Assembly (NCBI GenBank): GCA_002731275.1
Contig: PCBK01000098.1
Coordinates: 92,031-156,030, forward strand
Reading direction: 5' to 3'
Length of the DNA: 64,000 nucleotides
Origin: Deltaproteobacteria bacterium
Lineage (GTDB): Bacteria; Myxococcota_C; UBA6777
How positions within the stretch are numbered: the stretch's first letter is position 1; each line of letters starts with the position of its first letter. The notes beneath the pieces were generated by a model. It had not been told where the DNA came from. It saw only the letters and a program-made list of their open reading frames with translations, and ran no database searches. Shown one piece after another: positions 19,228 to 29,944 of the stretch. Both the position numbers and the translations under genes were made by a program.

Positions 19228-22200
19228 CTATTGGCATGTGCCGGTTGTACATGTTTTGTTTTGTGTGCATTTGTTGTTGCAGGTACCACAGTGTTCATCG
19301 CTTGTGTTGGGATCGACACATCGACCCCCACAATCCTTGAAGGGGGCTGCACAAGGGAGCGTGGTGTATTTGCTGACAAAGATGTCGCTATTTCCTCGTG
19401 CACTTCGTCGGAATAGTCCAAAGTTTGCGGGAGTCGAGAAGAAGTTTCCGGAGATCAAAAAGTGTCCATTCTGATCGATCGAGAGCGCTGAACCTTCATC
19501 AATGGAAGCACCACCTGCCTGGAGTGCTCGCAAAAAACGACCTTTTGTGTTGACGTGTAGCAAGAAGATATCGCTGCCACCTTTACTGAGCAAGGGCAGC
19601 GTCTCAAACGTCGCATTCCCCCGGAACTCTCCCGTGATATAGATGTCACCGTGTGGACCAAGTTGAAGATCGTATGCTGCGTCGAACAACACACCTCCTC
19701 CACCTGACACCCACTCCCACTGGCCGTTTACGCTCACCTTGGCGACAAATACATCTGCGCTGCCTTTGGATTTGATCGTCTTCGTACCAAATGCCGCCTC
19801 GCCGTGAAAGTAACCTGTCAGGTAGATGGCTCCTGTGTTGTCGAGTGCAAAGCCCCGTCCGTAGTCAAATCCATCGCCTCCTGCAGAGAGAGACCACTTA
19901 AATGTCCCGCTCTTGTCGAGTTTTGTGATGAAGATGTCGCCTTCTTTTTTGGCGCTGTGATTTTTGGAGCCAAATGTCGCCGTCCCCGCGTAGTATCCGG
20001 AAACAAAGATGTTTGATTGTGTATCCAGTCGGATTTTCCAACTCGCGATCGACTCTGTTCCTTCGATCACAGCGGTCGATTTCCACGCACCTTGTTTGTC
20101 CAACAAGGTGATAAACGAGTCGTGGTTGCCTTTCGATTTGTAAGTCGTTGTGCCGAAGCTTGCGGTCCCATAAAAGTATCCTGTCAACGCGACGAAGCTG
20201 TTGTTGACGTCGAGACTCGTCGTAAAGTCTGCGGCGGCGCCACCTGCGGACTTCACCCATTTAAATTTTCCATCTGCGTCAAGCGCCGCGACAAATACGT
20301 CCACGCCACCCTTGGAGGTCTGTGTGTTGTTTCCAAAGCGCGCTGTTGCGCTGTAATAGCCGGCGATAAACAGGTTATCTTGTGCATCAAGTGCCAGCGT
20401 TTGGCCCACATCCTGTGCTGTCCCCCCAGCTTTTGTCGCCCAGATGAGCGCACCATCCTTGTCCAACTTGAGCACAAAGATGTCCGATGCCCCCGACGCA
20501 TGAAGGACTGTATTGTCGACCTGAAGGGATTTTTCAAATTGACCGATGATATAGATGTTGCCTTTGGAGTCGACTGTGCTCTGCCAGATCTTTTCATTCG
20601 CGAGTCCACCGAGCGCCTTGACCCACGAGGGGCAATTAGAACACACCGAACATTGGCCAATTGCGCAGATTTGACCACCTGTGCAGGTTGTATTACATGC
20701 ACCACAATGTGTTTTGTTTTCTTGTACGTCGACGCATCCGTTGCCACAATTGCGTTGGTCATCAGGGCAGGGGAGAGAGCGGTATTTTGTCAAAAATGTG
20801 TCGCTGCGACCGCCAAACGTGAAGGTCGTTTTTCCAAAGAGAGCCGCGTCGTAAAGCAGACCCTGAAAGATGATGGCACCTTTTGTGTCGATGTGGATCT
20901 GGCTGCTGCTTTCCTTCGCCTGGGAACCAAAGCGGACCGTTGTCTTGGGGAATCCCTGTGGATTGATCTCCATCATGAACAGATCTTGGTCGCTCTCTCC
21001 TCCAAGCGCTTTGCGGATCGTTGTGCCAAATTGCGCGGAGCCCTGAAAGGAACCTGACGCGTACAGTTGATCGTTTGGGGAGAGAGAGAGGCGTTCTATC
21101 GTGTCGATCCCTGCGCCTCCCATGCTTTGCAACCACAAGAGGGCACCTGTTGAGGTCCACTTGCCCACAAAAGCATCTCGTGCACCAAGCGATGTGAGCG
21201 AACTGTTCGAAGAGGAGGCCAGATCTTGAAATTCACCGGCCATGTACACGTTGTCTTTACTGTCTACGACAACGCTGCGCCCTTTATCCGAGAGTTTGCC
21301 GCCAATTGTTTGTAGCCAAACGTATGTTCCTGTGTTGTCGAATTTGGCGAGAAAGGCGTCTGTCATACCTTTGGAGCCAAAGGAGGCGTTGTTGACCTTT
21401 ATGAGACCCAAAAACTGCCCGCTCACGTAGATATTTCCTTGTGAATCCAGCGCGATCTGTGTCACGCGTTCATCAAGTGTGCCGCCAAAGGATGTTGCCC
21501 ACCGCCACTGTCCTTTGCTGTCGAGACTCGCGAGGAAGATGTCTGCGTCACCTGTCGCTGTGAGCGTTGTTTGTCCCAATGTCATGGAACCTCGGAACGT
21601 GCCAGCGACGTAAAGATTATCCTGCGCGTCGATTGCGATGCTTATCCCTGTGTCATTGTCTTTTCCGCCAAAGGCTTTGGCCCATTGCCAGACACCATTT
21701 TTGTCGATCTTTGTGATGACGACGTCACTTCCACCTTTTACAGTGAGAGAAGTCTGTCCAAATGTCCCCGTCCCTTCAAACGAGCCGATAGCATACACAT
21801 TATATGCTGTATCCGTCGTGACATCGTTGGCCTCTGTGAAACCTACACTGCTGGCGCTTTGTGCCCACAAGATGTTCCCATTTGTGTCGAATTTGCTGAT
21901 GTACAGGTCCTGTGTTCCCTTGGCTCGGAGGACGCGGAGACCGAGTTGACTGTTTCCCCTAAATGTCCCTACGCTGTAGATGTTACCTGTATCATCTGAG
22001 TGTATTGCGCGGCCTTCTTCGAAGGATTGGCCTGTGAATGAAGCGAGCCAGAGTGGACAGTTTAGGCACGCCACACACGTTCCAGCGCTACATGTCTGTT
22101 GATCATTGCACGTCGTACCACATGCTCCACAATCGTAACGTGAAGTGTTGATATTGACGCAAAGCCCCTTGCATGTCAGATAACCTGATGGACAGGAGGG

Positions 22201-23277
22201 TTGACAGGTCCCTTGGATACAGACCTCTTCGTTTTGGCATGTGATGTTACAGTCACCACAGTGTCTTGGGTCTCTGCTTGTATTGGCACAGATCGCGTCA
22301 CATTTTTTGGTACCGCTTCCACAAAAGACATTACAACTTCCACCCGAACAGACTGTCCCATTGGAGCAGGCTTTGTCACAAGCACCACAATGTTTGGGGT
22401 TGAGCTGTGGGTCGACACAAGCGCCACTACATTCTAGATAGCCAAGTGGACACTTGAGCTTACATTGTCCGTTTTGACAGGACTCGTTGGTGGCGCAGGC
22501 TTTGTTACAAGCACCACAGTGTTTGTTGTTGCGTTGTGCGTCGACACAACTCGTGCCACACCGTGTCAATCCACTGGTACATTCGAGTGTGCAGACCCCT
22601 TTGACGCACTGCTCTCCACTCTTGCACACATTGCCACAAGCACCACAATTGGAGGCGTCTTTTGAGATATCGGTGCAGCTCTGTGCACAGGCTGTGAAGG
22701 GGGTGAGGCAATTGAGCGCGCAGAGGCCTTTTTGGCAGGTGTAGTTGTTCTGGCATGTTTTTCCGCACACACCGCAGTGTTGTGCGTTTGTGTTGAGGTC
22801 TACACATTGGCTTCCGCAGACACTTTGTCCAGAGGGACATGACGCGAAGCACCGACCTTCTCGGCATATGTATCCCTTGACACATTCATTTCCGCAACGA
22901 CCACAATGTTCGCGGGCTGTTTTGATGTCGACACACTGTCCGTCACAGGAGACAAAGTCGGGTAAACAGGTGTTTTTGCATTCACCATAAAGGCAGGTCT
23001 CATTGGACTTACAGGCGACATCACAAGCGCCGCAGTGTTTGGGGTTGGATTGTGGATCGACACATTCGCTCTGACAGGAGAGTTGGCCTGTCGGACAAAA
23101 AGGGCGACAACGTCCTTTCTCTGCGCAGGGACCTTGATCGGTACATCCCCCAAAGAGGTGGAGTGTTCCAAAGAGAAGCGCGATGACACATACACGTGCC
23201 CCATCGTAGACGAGACGGCGAGCGCGTGTCTCTACGTTTGTGAGGTGGATGGTATGGGCAGGTAGTGCGTTCTTCAC
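19228..23277 (-). CDS. Cys-rich SBBP-propeller lipoprotein, short paralogue of the downstream giant protein
   Basis: A 1349-residue predicted lipoprotein. The frame is open up to 23616, but that would overlap the preceding gene by more than 300 nt. GTG at 23277 has GGAG 7 nt upstream, lies just after the preceding stop (25-nt gap) and gives a signal peptide ending in lipobox FGGC (Cys45). Architecture: eight Stig1-like cysteine units to about residue 406, an SBBP propeller block, one unit at about 833-873, a second SBBP block, and one final unit from about 1313 to the C-terminus. The giant protein downstream has the same order with boundaries within a few residues (402, 832-872, 1311), so the two are tandem paralogues. 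No enzymatic motif was seen. A structural or binding role at the cell surface is inferred. Confidence 0.88.
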   Translation of the reverse strand: MKNALPAHTIHLTNVETRARRLVYDGARVCVIALLFGTLHLFGGCTDQGPCAEKGRCRPFCPTGQLSCQSECVDPQSNPKHCGACDVACKSNETCLYGECKNTCLPDFVSCDGQCVDIKTAREHCGRCGNECVKGYICREGRCFASCPSGQSVCGSQCVDLNTNAQHCGVCGKTCQNNYTCQKGLCALNCLTPFTACAQSCTDISKDASNCGACGNVCKSGEQCVKGVCTLECTSGLTRCGTSCVDAQRNNKHCGACNKACATNESCQNGQCKLKCPLGYLECSGACVDPQLNPKHCGACDKACSNGTVCSGGSCNVFCGSGTKKCDAICANTSRDPRHCGDCNITCQNEEVCIQGTCQPSCPSGYLTCKGLCVNINTSRYDCGACGTTCNDQQTCSAGTCVACLNCPLWLASFTGQSFEEGRAIHSDDTGNIYSVGTFRGNSQLGLRVLRAKGTQDLYISKFDTNGNILWAQSASSVGFTEANDVTTDTAYNVYAIGSFEGTGTFGQTSLTVKGGSDVVITKIDKNGVWQWAKAFGGKDNDTGISIAIDAQDNLYVAGTFRGSMTLGQTTLTATGDADIFLASLDSKGQWRWATSFGGTLDERVTQIALDSQGNIYVSGQFLGLIKVNNASFGSKGMTDAFLAKFDNTGTYVWLQTIGGKLSDKGRSVVVDSKDNVYMAGEFQDLASSSNSSLTSLGARDAFVGKWTSTGALLWLQSMGGAGIDTIERLSLSPNDQLYASGSFQGSAQFGTTIRKALGGESDQDLFMMEINPQGFPKTTVRFGSQAKESSSQIHIDTKGAIIFQGLLYDAALFGKTTFTFGGRSDTFLTKYRSLPCPDDQRNCGNGCVDVQENKTHCGACNTTCTGGQICAIGQCSVCSNCPSWVKALGGLANEKIWQSTVDSKGNIYIIGQFEKSLQVDNTVLHASGASDIFVLKLDKDGALIWATKAGGTAQDVGQTLALDAQDNLFIAGYYSATARFGNNTQTSKGGVDVFVAALDADGKFKWVKSAGGAAADFTTSLDVNNSFVALTGYFYGTASFGTTTYKSKGNHDSFITLLDKQGAWKSTAVIEGTESIASWKIRLDTQSNIFVSGYYAGTATFGSKNHSAKKEGDIFITKLDKSGTFKWSLSAGGDGFDYGRGFALDNTGAIYLTGYFHGEAAFGTKTIKSKGSADVFVAKVSVNGQWEWVSGGGGVLFDAAYDLQLGPHGDIYITGEFRGNATFETLPLLSKGGSDIFLLHVNTKGRFLRALQAGGASIDEGSALSIDQNGHFLISGNFFSTPANFGLFRRSARGNSDIFVSKYTTLPCAAPFKDCGGRCVDPNTSDEHCGTCNNKCTQNKTCTTGTCQ

Positions 23278-23302
23278 AGGTTTACTCCACAAGAGTCGTT
23301 GT

Positions 23303-26300
23303 TTAATGACATAGCCGGATGGGACCGACTTCAATGCTGCATGTTCTGCCTGAAGCGGTACAACCTGTCGCGAGTTGGCACTTGGGCAGGCACTTTTTGC
23401 CGCTACCATCGTCATGACAGACAAGAGACTGACCGTTTTGACAGCGCTTTTGGAAGGAGTCACATTGTTGGTAATCCAACGCTGTCCCCGGCACAAAGCA
23501 GTATTTATCTGAGCGGAACTCCGAGAACGTCTCGCATTTTCGGCTTCCAGTACAGTCACTGTCCACGTTGCATCCTTTGAGGCAGATTCCTTTTGCACAG
23601 TTGGCACCTGACTCACATGTACAGGTCAACCCTGTAAGACATGTGAGTTTTCCTGTCTCACAAGCAGTGCCTTCTTGAGCGGTCGGTTGGGGGACACAGT
23701 ATCCTTTTCCTGCGACCCCTTGTAAGGCTTTACATGCAGCAACAGGCGCGCCGTTTTTGTCGAAGCATTGCGATGATTGTGTCGGGTCACATGGTCGAAG
23801 ACAGATACTCTGGATACATTGCAACCCTGGTTCACATTGTTGTGTGGGGGAGCCCGATGAGCAGGCTTCGTTTTCTTTTTTGAGTTTTAGACAATAACCA
23901 TTACCTGTCCCAAAAATCAGGCATGTTTCGCCTGTTGGGCAGTTTTGGTTCTGTGTTGGATTGCATGGAGCGCGACAGAAGGCCGTATTTTGCTGCGCAT
24001 CTCCGATACACAACAGGTTGGATGTGCAGCGTTTATTGATCACATCGCAAGCATCACCGGCTTGTTGTGTTGGGTTCTTCAAGCAAAATCCTACGGTGTC
24101 ACTGGCGTTGAACTTTGTACAGGATTGGGATGTCGGACACACGCCACTTTGACTCGGAGCACAAGACTGAAGGCAGACGTTACCCGTTGCACTTTGTACA
24201 CACGTGAGTCCCTGCAGGCAGTCTTTGGTTTGTGTACAGAACTCGCCGACTTTTGCGGTCCCTTTGGGTTCACAGTACGCGCTGTTTTGGTTGAGTCGCT
24301 GACAAACAGAACCTGCCGGGCATGTGTTGGGAGTTTGTGTGTCACAGGTTTTGAGGCAGACAGATGGGACACCGGCCTTGTGTCGACAGACGAGCCCTGT
24401 CACACAGCGTTTGATCGTGCCATCACAGGGTTGTCCTTGTTGTTGGCTGGCGTTGTTCAAGCAGAAGTTGACGTTTGCGCCGGCAAAGAGTGGGGCACAA
24501 GTTTGCGATGTACTGCATGTGTTGGATGGACCTGATGTACATGGTTTCAAACAATAAAATGCACCTTGACTCCACTGACACTTCAAGCCTGTCAAGCAGC
24601 GCATCGTAGGGGAACACTGTTGACCTTCTTGTTGTGTTGGAGTGGGGAGACAGACTTTTGTGTTGGTTTCAACTTCCTGACATGTCTCGCCTGTAGAACA
24701 TACGCTGTTTGTATTACAAGTCCGCAAACAGAGGAATCTGGAGTCGACATTTTGACAGACGAGTCCACCTTGGCAGCGGTTGTTGAGGTCGCATTGACCG
24801 CCTTTGGCGACGCTTCCTTGGTTGAGGCAGTAGCGATCGTTTTGGTTGTTGACGAGTCCCTGACATGTGCGTGGTTGGCCGCATGTGCTGGCGTTTTGCT
24901 GGCATGCTGTGAGGCAGACACGCGAACCAAATGCGCCGCGACAGATCAGGTTTCCTCGGCAGGCATCACCGAGTGCACAAACCTCACCTTCAAGACGCCT
25001 TCCGCTGATCAGACAGTAACCTCTCTCGCCTTGCTCAATGTAGCAGGAACGGCCCGAAGGACAGGATTTGGTGCCGTCGGCTGTGCAGTAGAATTTACAC
25101 ACACCTGCTCCGTTGGCACCGAGACACAAACTTCCAGAGACACAACGGTCTTGGCTGAGTTGGCAGGGTTGACCTTCTTGTTTGGTCGGCGCTGGGAGGC
25201 AGTAAGAAGCTTGTTGGTCGGGAGAGTAGGATTGGCATGTGCGTCCTTGTGAGCACGTGTTGGTGCCTGTGGTGGAGCAGGGTTTCAAACACCTCCCTTG
25301 TCCAAGGTCATCGATACACTTGAGTCCACTCTGACAGTCGCTGTTTTGGTTGCAACGTTCGCCTTCGATGGCGTTGCCAACAGGCACACATACACTCGAA
25401 GTTGCGTTGATTCCGACACATTTTGTCTGGCTTGGACAGGTTGGATTTTGCAGGTCGCAGGTCTCATAGCACTTAAACGTGTTTCGATTATTGAGACATA
25501 TTGCACCAGATTTACAGCGTTGTTTGACACCATCACACACATCACCTGCGTTTTGGGCGGCTGGAGCAAAGCAAAAGTACAACGAAGAGGTCGGGAGTAA
25601 GCGCTGACAGGTTTGTGTCGATTTGCACTGCCCTTGCTGTGAAGGTTGACACGGTTTTTTACAGTATCCACCGTTGAGCCCGACGACACAGTTGAGCCCT
25701 TTGATACAACGTTTGTTGTTATCGCACGTTTGGCCTTCGGTCTGTGTGCCATCTTTCAAGCAGAAGGTGACCCTATTGGTCGTCGTTTGTGTGCAGGTAA
25801 ATCCTCCAGGGCAGGTATTGTTTGTGTTGAGCGTACACTGTTTGTAACAGAAGGCATTCCCTGTTGTCCCGAGACAGACGTTACCAGAGACACAGCGTTT
25901 GTCGATACCGTTGCACGCATCTCCTGTCTTCTGTGTTGGTGGCTTGTAACAGAATGAGAGGGCGGAGACTGGATCACCTTTTTGGCAGGTCCGACCGCTT
26001 GGGCAATTGCTCCCTGGTTGTGTGGGGTCGCAAGGTTGCACACAGTAATTGACGCCGAGATTTTCCTGACAATAGAGCTGTGAGGTGCACTGGAGCGTCC
26101 CGCCGCAGCGTTCATCGATGAGCTGCGTCCCGTCACGAACGCAGATGTCGATCAGGTTTTTGGGTCCTTTTCGACAGCTGTAGTTGGTCGCGCAGTTGTT
26201 GGTTGCCTGGTTGGTGTCGCAGATCGTGTAGCAGCGACCCTCTGTGTTATCTCCGAGGCAGATGTGGTTGTTGACACAGCGTGCAGTCAGATGGTTGCAG

Positions 26301-29300
26301 ACGTTGCCTTGTTGGATGCTGGGCGTGGGGAGACAGAAGTAGCGTTTGAGTGTCGGATCAAAGGCCTGACAAGAGGTCCCTTGTGCACAAGTACCACTCT
26401 TTGTTGGATCGCAGGGACGAATACATTGGCTTTTGTTGAAGCTTGCAGCGCAGACAAGGCCCGGTTCACATCGGAGCTGGGCGTTGCAATAACTGCCTTC
26501 TTTTTGGGTCCCCTGTTTGAGGCAGTAAAACCCATTTGTGCTACTTTCACACGAGAAGTTGGTGGGACAGACGACACCCTGGAATGGATTGCAGCGCTGT
26601 TTACAAAAGCGGCCAGTTGTCGACTTAATACAACTGAGTCCTTGTTTACATCGGAACGTCAGCCAGTCACATGGGCCGTCGAGGTTGCGGACCTGTGTAG
26701 GGAGGCAAGCATACGTCGAAGAGCCATCGAAGAGTTGTTGGCATGTTTTCCCAACCCCACATGCATTGCTCTGATTGGGGCGACACGGTTTGATGCATTT
26801 GCGCTTATCTTCGTCGAGTTGGCAGATGAGGCCGGAGATGCAGCGTTTGGTCACTGCGTCGCACTCTTCGTCTTCTTTTTGTGAGGGGAGTTTTTGGCAA
26901 AATCCCTGCCCAGAGGCGTCAAAATCACAAAGTGTACCTGTTGGACATTGCCCTGTTTGACGGGGATCGCAACTCTTTGCACAGTAGCTACCTACACCAG
27001 CCTGACTTTGACTTCGCAAGCAGCTCGCGTCTGGCGCACATGGTTGGGTCGTCAGGTTACACGTCTCGCCGAGCTGTCGGCTCTGTGTGTTTCGACAGAT
27101 GCCGCTCTTTGCGTCCGCATACAGGCGCGCACAGAAGTAGTTTTGAGGGCATTCGTTGGTCTTGGTGGGGTCACAAGATTGTTTACAGGTAAAGTGCGGA
27201 ACAATCGCGAAGAAGCTGCTACAGGTGAGCCCTGAGATGCATCGATTGACGAATGGATCACACTCTTCACCCATCGAGCGAGTGGGGGCTCGCTTACAGT
27301 AGGACGGTTGATCTTGCTCGCACACAAAACCTTGTGTGCAGTTATTTGATTGTTTGGGATCGCAAAGTTGGTGACACGTTTGTTGTCCGAGAACACCTCG
27401 GCAGATGAGCCCTGGAAGGCAACGTTGTGTGTAGTTGCAGGGGTCGCCAAGTCCTTGTGAAGCTTTGGCGACGCAACGATCGGGTGCGTTGGTGTCACCT
27501 TGTTCACAGAAGGAGTTGACTGGGCACTGGTTACTGCTCTTGCTCGCATCACACTGGAGGTAACAGTAAGCGGCGTATGCGTCGCCTATACATGCCTGGC
27601 TGGTCCCACATCGCTTGAGGATACCGTCGCACGATTCACCGATGGTTTGTGATGGGTTGGGAAGACAGTAAAATGTGTTTGCGTCAGGTGTGACGCCCTG
27701 GCAAGTGCGTCCACTCCCACAGCTGTTGGGAAGCCTTGGGTCGCAGGGCAAAGCACAAACAGGTGGATACAATTTGGAGCGCAGACAGCGCAGCCCTTTC
27801 ACACATCGTAGGGAGATGTCATCACACGGGAATAGCGCCTTTTGTGTACCTTGTTTTTGACAAAACCCTGCCGCAGCACACTCGAAACCTGTTCGGCACT
27901 CTCCGACCTTTTGTGGATTGCAAGGCTGCATACACAGAGACTCTCCATCTTCTCGAATCGTGCGGCACGCGAGACCTTGTGCGCAACCTCTTGTGAAGTC
28001 ACAGACTTCGCCTTCACGTTGGCTACCGGTGGGTTGGCAGACGTTGAGCTGTGCGTTGATCGCGTAACAGGTCTCATTTGCGCCACAAACTCCAGATGTA
28101 CCGGGGTCACAAATACGATGGCAGATGGAGAGTTGGCTGCCGCGAAATCCGACACAAGCCATCCCTTGTTGGCAGGGGAGACTCAAATCGTCACAATCTT
28201 CTCCAACGCTTTGTGAGCGGGGAGCACCACAGTAGTAAGCGTTGTTGAAGCTCTGACAGAGCGTCCCTGTAGGGCAGTCATTGCTCGTGTTCGGGTCACA
28301 TTGCTTGCGACAAAAGGAGCCTTTTTGTGTGTTGATGCACCGAAGGTCACTTGTGCAACGATTGCTTATCAAGTTGCAAGATTCACCTATTGTCCGCGTT
28401 CCGGCCTTCAGGCAGTACGAACGTCCAAGAGCATCTTTTGTGCACGTTTGGCCTCCTGTACAAGGGGTGTTTGCGTCGCAGCGTTGGAAGCAGATGGGTT
28501 GTCCGAGGTCGATACAGATCAGGCTCGATACACAAGGTTTGTTGACTGGATCACAAGATTCACCGAGGCGTTGGGTTCCTTGTGTGACACAATAGTGTGC
28601 TGTGCCTGTTGTGGCTTTTGTACAGGTCGCGTTGAGCGGACAGGTGTTGGCGACGTTGGGGGTGCACTTGAGCATACAGCGACTATCACCGGGTGTTAAT
28701 TCGACACAAAGGGTTGTGGAGATACATCTCTCAGCAACACCTGAACCACACGGATCACCCACCTGTTGAGTGGGGGGACCAAATTGGTCCTGGCAGATCC
28801 CGCCGAGGTAGGACTGATTGACCGCGTTGAGGCAGAGCTGGCTGTTCTGGCAGAGTGGGTTGTTGCGCACACCGCGTCTGGGATCACAGGCTTTTGCGCA
28901 GGTCCCACTGAGACAGACGAGCCCGTCAGGTCCATTACACTGAAGCTCCACACGAGCATTTGAGCAGGTCGATCCTTCTGCGAGAGAGCCGTTCTTTTGG
29001 GTGTCTTGTGGGAACGAACTACAATATCCTGGCGGAAAGGTCGTCGAGAATTGACAATACATACCTGCAGGACAGGTCGAACCGACGATTACGCCGACTG
29101 AGGGATTACATGTTATGGCACATGGAGCGCCGGGGGAGGGACGGAAGCAGTTGTTTTCAGGGATTTGTTCAGAGGACGTTTCGGGAGCGCGCTCTGGTGA
29201 GGTCTCTGGTTGGGTCTCGGGGAGCACTTCTTGTGTGCCACCGTCCGGTATTTGTTCGGTTGGATTTGCTTCGGAGGCGATACACTTTCCACCGATGGCA

Positions 29301-29944
29301 GTACACTTGTTGTCGAGACGGCAGGCGTCACTCTCTAGACAGTCGCTGTCGTTGAGGGCGAGACAGGTGTCACTTCTTCGTGCACAGAGACCTTCTTTTT
29401 TGCAACCTTCGCTTTTTTTACAGAATGCATCAGAGAGAGTGCAGCGGCTCTCTTCGAGGATGCATTTGTTGTCCTGTTTGCAGAGCGTGCTCTCGGCACA
29501 ATCTTGTGAGGAGCCGATGATACATTTATTGAATGTTTGATCGAGTGTACACAGCGCTTCTTTGGTGCAGCCGTCATGTGTTTTGCAGTATCCATCTGTG
29601 ATCTCGACACATTGACCTTTACGTGCAAGGCAGAGGGCATTTTTGGAGCATTGGATCGATTGTCGACATTCAGCATCAGTCGAGGCGATACAGCGACCGT
29701 TGTCATGTGTACATTCCCCGAACTCTTTACATATATCGCTCTGTTGGCAATGTGCATCATCACGGGCGACACATTGTTTCTCTGAGGCGACACAAAGACC
29801 GGCACGTTTGCAGTCCGGATGATTCTGGCAGGTCACGTCGTTGACATCACCACATGCTTGAAAACACAACAAGGTGAACGTCAGCAGCGCCAGACAAATG
29901 CCCGAAATGCGTGTAGGTTGGTTGTTTCGATGTTGAAAAGTCAC
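23303..29944 (-). CDS. 2213-residue Cys-rich tandem-repeat lipoprotein
   Basis: The start was chosen as GTG at 29944, which has GGAG 8 nt upstream and overlaps the stop of the preceding gene as GTGA. This suggests translational coupling and avoids an overlap with that gene. The signal peptide ends in lipobox FQAC (Cys31). Residues of about 35-220 hold seven or so Cys units of about 40 residues, of the type also seen in the neighbouring 256- and 450-residue lipoproteins. Residues of about 220-265 form an acidic Pro/Glu/Thr/Ser linker with PET and SEQIPE motifs. The remaining 1900 or so residues are roughly thirty tandem units of about 55 residues with six or more Cys each (CDP...C..G..C...YCL...G..C....RC..GL.C). 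The family was not recognised by name and no catalytic motif is apparent. Extracellular disulfide-bonded filaments are a plausible form. Confidence 0.88.
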   Translation of the reverse strand: MTFQHRNNQPTRISGICLALLTFTLLCFQACGDVNDVTCQNHPDCKRAGLCVASEKQCVARDDAHCQQSDICKEFGECTHDNGRCIASTDAECRQSIQCSKNALCLARKGQCVEITDGYCKTHDGCTKEALCTLDQTFNKCIIGSSQDCAESTLCKQDNKCILEESRCTLSDAFCKKSEGCKKEGLCARRSDTCLALNDSDCLESDACRLDNKCTAIGGKCIASEANPTEQIPDGGTQEVLPETQPETSPERAPETSSEQIPENNCFRPSPGAPCAITCNPSVGVIVGSTCPAGMYCQFSTTFPPGYCSSFPQDTQKNGSLAEGSTCSNARVELQCNGPDGLVCLSGTCAKACDPRRGVRNNPLCQNSQLCLNAVNQSYLGGICQDQFGPPTQQVGDPCGSGVAERCISTTLCVELTPGDSRCMLKCTPNVANTCPLNATCTKATTGTAHYCVTQGTQRLGESCDPVNKPCVSSLICIDLGQPICFQRCDANTPCTGGQTCTKDALGRSYCLKAGTRTIGESCNLISNRCTSDLRCINTQKGSFCRKQCDPNTSNDCPTGTLCQSFNNAYYCGAPRSQSVGEDCDDLSLPCQQGMACVGFRGSQLSICHRICDPGTSGVCGANETCYAINAQLNVCQPTGSQREGEVCDFTRGCAQGLACRTIREDGESLCMQPCNPQKVGECRTGFECAAAGFCQKQGTQKALFPCDDISLRCVKGLRCLRSKLYPPVCALPCDPRLPNSCGSGRTCQGVTPDANTFYCLPNPSQTIGESCDGILKRCGTSQACIGDAYAAYCYLQCDASKSSNQCPVNSFCEQGDTNAPDRCVAKASQGLGDPCNYTQRCLPGLICRGVLGQQTCHQLCDPKQSNNCTQGFVCEQDQPSYCKRAPTRSMGEECDPFVNRCISGLTCSSFFAIVPHFTCKQSCDPTKTNECPQNYFCARLYADAKSGICRNTQSRQLGETCNLTTQPCAPDASCLRSQSQAGVGSYCAKSCDPRQTGQCPTGTLCDFDASGQGFCQKLPSQKEDEECDAVTKRCISGLICQLDEDKRKCIKPCRPNQSNACGVGKTCQQLFDGSSTYACLPTQVRNLDGPCDWLTFRCKQGLSCIKSTTGRFCKQRCNPFQGVVCPTNFSCESSTNGFYCLKQGTQKEGSYCNAQLRCEPGLVCAASFNKSQCIRPCDPTKSGTCAQGTSCQAFDPTLKRYFCLPTPSIQQGNVCNHLTARCVNNHICLGDNTEGRCYTICDTNQATNNCATNYSCRKGPKNLIDICVRDGTQLIDERCGGTLQCTSQLYCQENLGVNYCVQPCDPTQPGSNCPSGRTCQKGDPVSALSFCYKPPTQKTGDACNGIDKRCVSGNVCLGTTGNAFCYKQCTLNTNNTCPGGFTCTQTTTNRVTFCLKDGTQTEGQTCDNNKRCIKGLNCVVGLNGGYCKKPCQPSQQGQCKSTQTCQRLLPTSSLYFCFAPAAQNAGDVCDGVKQRCKSGAICLNNRNTFKCYETCDLQNPTCPSQTKCVGINATSSVCVPVGNAIEGERCNQNSDCQSGLKCIDDLGQGRCLKPCSTTGTNTCSQGRTCQSYSPDQQASYCLPAPTKQEGQPCQLSQDRCVSGSLCLGANGAGVCKFYCTADGTKSCPSGRSCYIEQGERGYCLISGRRLEGEVCALGDACRGNLICRGAFGSRVCLTACQQNASTCGQPRTCQGLVNNQNDRYCLNQGSVAKGGQCDLNNRCQGGLVCQNVDSRFLCLRTCNTNSVCSTGETCQEVETNTKVCLPTPTQQEGQQCSPTMRCLTGLKCQWSQGAFYCLKPCTSGPSNTCSTSQTCAPLFAGANVNFCLNNASQQQGQPCDGTIKRCVTGLVCRHKAGVPSVCLKTCDTQTPNTCPAGSVCQRLNQNSAYCEPKGTAKVGEFCTQTKDCLQGLTCVQSATGNVCLQSCAPSQSGVCPTSQSCTKFNASDTVGFCLKNPTQQAGDACDVINKRCTSNLLCIGDAQQNTAFCRAPCNPTQNQNCPTGETCLIFGTGNGYCLKLKKENEACSSGSPTQQCEPGLQCIQSICLRPCDPTQSSQCFDKNGAPVAACKALQGVAGKGYCVPQPTAQEGTACETGKLTCLTGLTCTCESGANCAKGICLKGCNVDSDCTGSRKCETFSEFRSDKYCFVPGTALDYQQCDSFQKRCQNGQSLVCHDDGSGKKCLPKCQLATGCTASGRTCSIEVGPIRLCH

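Noticed and set aside
19176..19421. 82-codon N-terminal extension of the giant lipoprotein
   Set aside because: It would overlap the upstream gene's coding end and put the signal peptide internally. The site at 19175 has a strong Shine-Dalgarno sequence.
20017..21057. 346-codon plus-strand frame opposite the 1349-residue lipoprotein gene
   Set aside because: It is the antisense of repeated SBBP codons; repetition keeps stop codons away in the opposite frame. It has no domain, no signal and no ribosome-binding site.
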